Position numbers and translations under genes: made by a program
The notes under the pieces: generated by a model
The model's database searches: none
The model's input: only the letters and a program-made list of their open reading frames with translations
Told to the model about the DNA's origin: nothing
Assembly (NCBI GenBank): GCA_030623125.1
Contig: JAUXMQ010000050.1
Coordinates: 1-7,432 of the forward strand
DNA: 7,432 nucleotides
Direction of reading: 5' to 3'
Source: Acidimicrobiia bacterium
GTDB taxonomy: Bacteria > Actinomycetota > Acidimicrobiia > Spongiisociales > ZC4RG35
Shown here: positions 4,676-7,432 of the stretch, one piece after another
Layout of the letters: the number at the start of each line of letters is the position of its first letter
How positions within the stretch are numbered: the first letter of the stretch is position 1

Positions 4676-5566
4676 TCAGACCTCTTCGAGATCTTCGATG
4701 CTCTTGGGCCAGTCGTCCTTGAGAAGTCTCGAAAGGGAACGGTCGGCCAACAACTTGCCCCCGGTCTGACAGGTTGCGCAATAGTTGGTCTCGTTGGAGG
4801 CGTAGACGATTCGCTGTACCGGTGACCCGCAACGAGGGCAGGGCTTCCCATACTTTCCATGCACGGCCATGTCGGGGCGAAAAGCTGTCACCTTTCTTGG
4901 CCAGTCGTCTCCAACGTCGTCACGAAGCCGCTGCGTCCAGTCGGTAAGCGACTCGACCACTGCCTCATGAAGACGGTCCAGCTCCTCATCACTCAACCTC
5001 GATGTGCGTTTCACCGGCGACATCTGCGCCTGCCAGAGAATCTCGTCCGAGAAGGCGTTGCCGATACCGGAGAGAATTCGCGGATCGGTCAAGGCTCGCT
5101 TGAGCGTGCGGTTCTCGGAGCGCAAGGCCTCACCGAACTCACCCGCCGTGACTTCCAACGGCTCAACTCCCCCACGATCGAGCGCGGCAACACCGTCCCA
5201 ACCACGAAACAACCAGATCCCGGCTCTCTTGGCAGTCCCTTGCTCGGTCAGTATCAGAGAACCGGAGTCGAAGTCGATGGAAGCGAGACCAATCTTCTTG
5301 GGAATCGTCTTGTTTGGCGTCTCCCAGCGAAGACGACCGGCAACCATGAGATGGATCACCAAGTAGAGATCGTCCTCGAACTCGAAGACGATTCGCTTGC
5401 CGACCCGGTGGATGTCCTCGACCGTCGAGCCCACCGGGGCGTCGAAAGGTGGATGGTACGTCCGCAAGACCGACGGAGATGCGATCCGAACTGCCTGCAC
5501 CTGGCTCCCGAGCACCCGTTGGCACAGAGCCTCGATGTAGACGACGATATCGGGAAGCTCGGGCAC
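4676..5566 (-). CDS. mutM: Formamidopyrimidine-DNA glycosylase / Nei family, variant form
   Basis: Base-excision repair glycosylase with AP-lyase chemistry expected, removing oxidised bases. 296 residues from a GTG at 5566, chosen because Met-Pro-Glu-Leu-Pro-Asp (residues 1-6) is the invariant family N-terminus, with catalytic Pro2 and Glu3. A 23-residue extension upstream lacks support and would overlap the previous gene. Lys57 in RVGKRIV is at the canonical position, and Met74 is kept. The helix-two-turn-helix is DPRILSGIGNAFSDEILWQA (161-180) with the DNA-binding Asn170. A zinc finger has Cys243, Cys246, Cys263 and Cys266. Unusual points: Asn258 replaces the phosphate-binding Arg, the usual DPRRFG loop reads GTAKRAG, and about 30 residues follow the zinc finger (GGKLLADRSLSRLLKDDW). 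Substrate range is therefore uncertain. It starts 10 bases after the membrane-protein gene. Confidence 0.9.
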   Translation of the reverse strand: MPELPDIVVYIEALCQRVLGSQVQAVRIASPSVLRTYHPPFDAPVGSTVEDIHRVGKRIVFEFEDDLYLVIHLMVAGRLRWETPNKTIPKKIGLASIDFDSGSLILTEQGTAKRAGIWLFRGWDGVAALDRGGVEPLEVTAGEFGEALRSENRTLKRALTDPRILSGIGNAFSDEILWQAQMSPVKRTSRLSDEELDRLHEAVVESLTDWTQRLRDDVGDDWPRKVTAFRPDMAVHGKYGKPCPRCGSPVQRIVYASNETNYCATCQTGGKLLADRSLSRLLKDDWPKSIEDLEEV

Positions 5567-5576
5567 GAAACGGTTG

Positions 5577-6311
5577 TCAGTCGGAGGCGGCGAGAGTCCC
5601 GCTGAAGAGGACAGCCACACCCACGACGAGGCCACCGGCTATGAATCCGTACGCCGTGAGATGGCCGGCATCGGCTGATCCACGGCTCGCCACGACTGCA
5701 AACAGAACGATGACACCCCCGAGAATCAGCGATGCGACCGGTCGCGCCCATCTGACGCGTATCGACAAGACGAACGCAGCCGCCACCATTGCCAACCCTC
5801 CAACGATGAAGTACAGCCAGAACTCTCCGTCTGCTCCGACACCCGATGGCTCAGGCAATGGAGCGCCTCTCGCGCTGGACGCGACCCGCAAGAGTGACCC
5901 ACCCACGAGAACGAGCACGCCACCGAGCGCAAAGGCGATCGCGCCAACATTTGATTGCTCCCGCGGCATGTCTTCATTCAGCATGGGTTCTGGAGGGGGC
6001 TCGGGGTTGTTGGAAACAGCCACCTTCCGGGCCAGACGAGGGGAGGTGACCATGAGACCCATCTCCTCGGCAAGACCGACTTCATCGGTTGCCCTTAGGA
6101 CGAATTCCTCACCCTCGGCGCGAATGGCAAACCCTTCTTGGAGAGCCTGAATACCGATCTCGTGCAAATCCCATTCTCCGACGAGATCAGCCCCGGAGAT
6201 GATGCGAAGACGACCCTCGTCGACGAGCACTACGACGGCCAAGCCGGGTTCGCTCTCCCCTCTCATTCGCACAGTGCCGTTGGTCTTGACAGCCACTCGA
6301 GACAGCCCCAA
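5577..6311 (-). CDS. Hypothetical membrane protein, soluble N-terminal domain plus four TM helices
   Basis: I do not recognise this family. The 244-residue product starts with about 90 residues of alternating beta-strand-like sequence (VVVLVDEGRLRIISG, FAIRAEGEEFVLRAT), which could be a PH- or GRAM-like domain, but this is a guess. A Pro-rich acidic linker follows (101-118). Four hydrophobic segments come next, at about 121-143, 164-186, 190-209 and 217-241, the first two separated by a short Gly/Pro loop. The start is uncertain: TTG at 6311 is the longest option, GTG at 6296 and ATG at 6266 are alternatives, and none has a good Shine-Dalgarno. The gene is 10 bases upstream of the glycosylase and so probably shares its mRNA. 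No catalytic motif or signal peptide is visible. Confidence 0.75.
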   Translation of the reverse strand: MGLSRVAVKTNGTVRMRGESEPGLAVVVLVDEGRLRIISGADLVGEWDLHEIGIQALQEGFAIRAEGEEFVLRATDEVGLAEEMGLMVTSPRLARKVAVSNNPEPPPEPMLNEDMPREQSNVGAIAFALGGVLVLVGGSLLRVASSARGAPLPEPSGVGADGEFWLYFIVGGLAMVAAAFVLSIRVRWARPVASLILGGVIVLFAVVASRGSADAGHLTAYGFIAGGLVVGVAVLFSGTLAASD

Positions 6312-6360
6312 TCAGTTTCCAACCGATCTGAGCAATAACTCTACGGCCAATAAGGGACGG

Positions 6361-6385
6361 GACGGGCCTTTCGGACCATCCCGTC
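6361..6385 (-). terminator. GC-rich hairpin downstream of pnp
   Basis: A 6-bp GACGGG/CCCGTC stem (6361-6366 with 6380-6385) encloses a smaller CC-GAAA-GG hairpin with a GNRA tetraloop on the minus strand. It begins about 21 bases after the pnp stop codon. Only a weak T-rich stretch (CCCTTATT) follows, so it may be an intrinsic terminator or an mRNA 3'-end stabilising structure. The 95-base gap (6312-6406) holds this element and presumably the start region of the membrane-protein gene; no convincing promoter was found there. Confidence 0.45.
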
Positions 6386-6406
6386 TCCAACAACGACTAC
6401 GGACTT

Positions 6407-7432
6407 CTAGCTGTCGCTCATCTTCTCAAAGGTTTCGTCGAAGCTCGGCGCCGCCCTTCTCTTTCCGCCAGATTCGGTGACAACGGCCTTTTCGACACTC
6501 TTATCAGCTCCACTACCACCGCTGCCGTCCCGTCGATCATCCCGGCTGTCACGGCCTTGGCCACCTCTGCCACGATCCCGGTCGCGACCGCGATTGCCGC
6601 CTTTGGGCGCCTCACCATCGGGAAGAGTCGCTCCCGAAAGGGCGTTGACCAGCTCGAGGCTCACTTTGCCACGATCGATTTCGCGAACCCTAACCTGCAA
6701 TTCATCACCGTCGGAGAGATAATCCTCCACCCTCTCGACACGTTTTGAGCCATCGAGGCGAGAGATGTGGAGAAGACCGTCGCGTCCCGGGAGGATGTTG
6801 ACGAATGCTCCGAACTTGGTGATGTTGACGACCTTGCCGTCATACACGGCCCCAATCTCTGCCTCAGGCGGAAAGGCGATTTGGCGGACCCTTTCCATCG
6901 CAGCGGCAAGTGCCTCGCCATCATTGGAGGCGATACGCACGATGCCCACACCGTCGCCTTCCTCGATCTCGATTTTTGCACCGGTCTCTTCCTCGAGCTC
7001 ACGGATGACCGCTCCCTTGGGGCCGATGATCTCGCCGATCTTGTCCTTCGGGATTTCGACGGACTCGATGCGAGGCGCCCACTCGTTCATCTCAGCGCGG
7101 GGCTCCGAGATCACGTCGGCCATCGCATCGAGGATGAGCAGCCGGGCGTCGCGAGCCTGGTCGAGAGCACCTCTGAGTACTTCGGAAGGAAGACCCTGGA
7201 TCTTGGTGTCCATCTGCAGAGCAGTGATGACCTCTGCGGTACCTGCAACCTTGAAGTCCATGTCGCCCAGAGCGTCCTCCGCACCAAGAATGTCGGTGAG
7301 GGTTGTGTACTCGCCGTCCTCGTGGATGAGCCCCATGGCGATACCGGCGACCGCAGCGCTGATCGGCACGCCGGCATCCATCATCGAGAGACTGGAGGCA
7401 CAAACGGAAGCCATCGAAGACGACCCGTTCGA
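6407..7432 (-). CDS. pnp: Polyribonucleotide nucleotidyltransferase (PNPase), 3' part
   Basis: C-terminal 341 residues of PNPase, a phosphate-dependent 3'-5' exoribonuclease of RNA turnover. The frame is open to the right edge: SNGSSSMASVCASSLSMMDA continues the second RNase PH domain, so the start lies outside. The active-site metal region DILGAEDALGDMDFKVAG is intact (residues 47-64 of the visible part). A KH domain follows (about 125-184, with IGEIIGPKGAVIRELEEETG), then an S1 domain (about 192-261, GKVVNITKFGAFVNILPGRDGLLHIS). The last 70 residues or so are disordered and rich in Arg, Gly and Asp (RGRDRDRGRGGQGRD), ending in FDETFEKMSDS. Such basic tails are known in actinobacterial RNases and probably bind RNA or partners. 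A GC-rich hairpin follows the stop codon. Confidence 0.95.
   Translation of the reverse strand, partial: SNGSSSMASVCASSLSMMDAGVPISAAVAGIAMGLIHEDGEYTTLTDILGAEDALGDMDFKVAGTAEVITALQMDTKIQGLPSEVLRGALDQARDARLLILDAMADVISEPRAEMNEWAPRIESVEIPKDKIGEIIGPKGAVIRELEEETGAKIEIEEGDGVGIVRIASNDGEALAAAMERVRQIAFPPEAEIGAVYDGKVVNITKFGAFVNILPGRDGLLHISRLDGSKRVERVEDYLSDGDELQVRVREIDRGKVSLELVNALSGATLPDGEAPKGGNRGRDRDRGRGGQGRDSRDDRRDGSGGSGADKSVEKAVVTESGGKRRAAPSFDETFEKMSDS

Noticed and set aside
4859..5605. 248-residue plus-strand reading frame
   Set aside because: Antisense to the glycosylase, whose motifs are unambiguous; the translated product has no recognisable domain.
5449..6150. 233-residue plus-strand reading frame
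   Set aside because: Antisense to the membrane-protein and glycosylase genes; composition (Ala/Arg/Thr/Pro-rich) is that of a shadow frame.

Overview
The window looks like chromosomal DNA of a GC-rich actinobacterium, probably from a deep or uncultured lineage such as Acidimicrobiia. The pointers are a Rv0121-type F420-family PPOX protein, an ImuA'-ImuB mutagenesis pair, a Gram-positive-type LexA operator, GTG and TTG starts, and promoter elements placed for leaderless mRNAs. The phylum call is inference; there is no rRNA or other marker here. No tRNA, insertion sequence, phage gene or CRISPR array was seen. Coding density is very high and genes often touch or overlap.

Left part (1-2338), mixed orientation: the 3' part of an SGNH/GDSL hydrolase gene (+) overlaps a PPOX/F420-type gene (+). 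That gene runs tail-to-tail into a 5-formyltetrahydrofolate cyclo-ligase (-), with their 3' ends overlapping by 26 bases. The cyclo-ligase diverges from a PlsC-type acyltransferase (+) across only 39 bases, with a -10-like hexamer next to each start codon.

Right part (2400-7432), all on the minus strand. In transcription order: the 3' end of pnp (PNPase: second RNase PH core, KH, S1, Arg/Gly-rich tail), a GC-rich hairpin, an unrecognised four-helix membrane protein, a Fpg/Nei-family DNA glycosylase 10 bases behind it, then imuA' and imuB. ImuA'-ImuB is known in actinobacteria as the accessory pair for the error-prone polymerase DnaE2 in SOS mutagenesis; dnaE2 itself is not in the window.

The most interesting stretch is 4489-4675, upstream of imuA'. 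It holds a perfect palindromic LexA box filling the spacer between a -35 and a -10 hexamer. Next comes a leader of roughly 95 bases that contains two tandem 40-base repeats. In the sense RNA each repeat can fold into an 8-bp hairpin capped by a GCGA tetraloop. A strong Shine-Dalgarno sequence before a TTG start follows. The repeat pair suggests RNA-level control of the mutasome on top of LexA control, or a local copy of a dispersed palindromic repeat. The glycosylase also belongs to a variant Fpg form in which the usual arginine of the zinc finger and the intercalating Phe motif are replaced.
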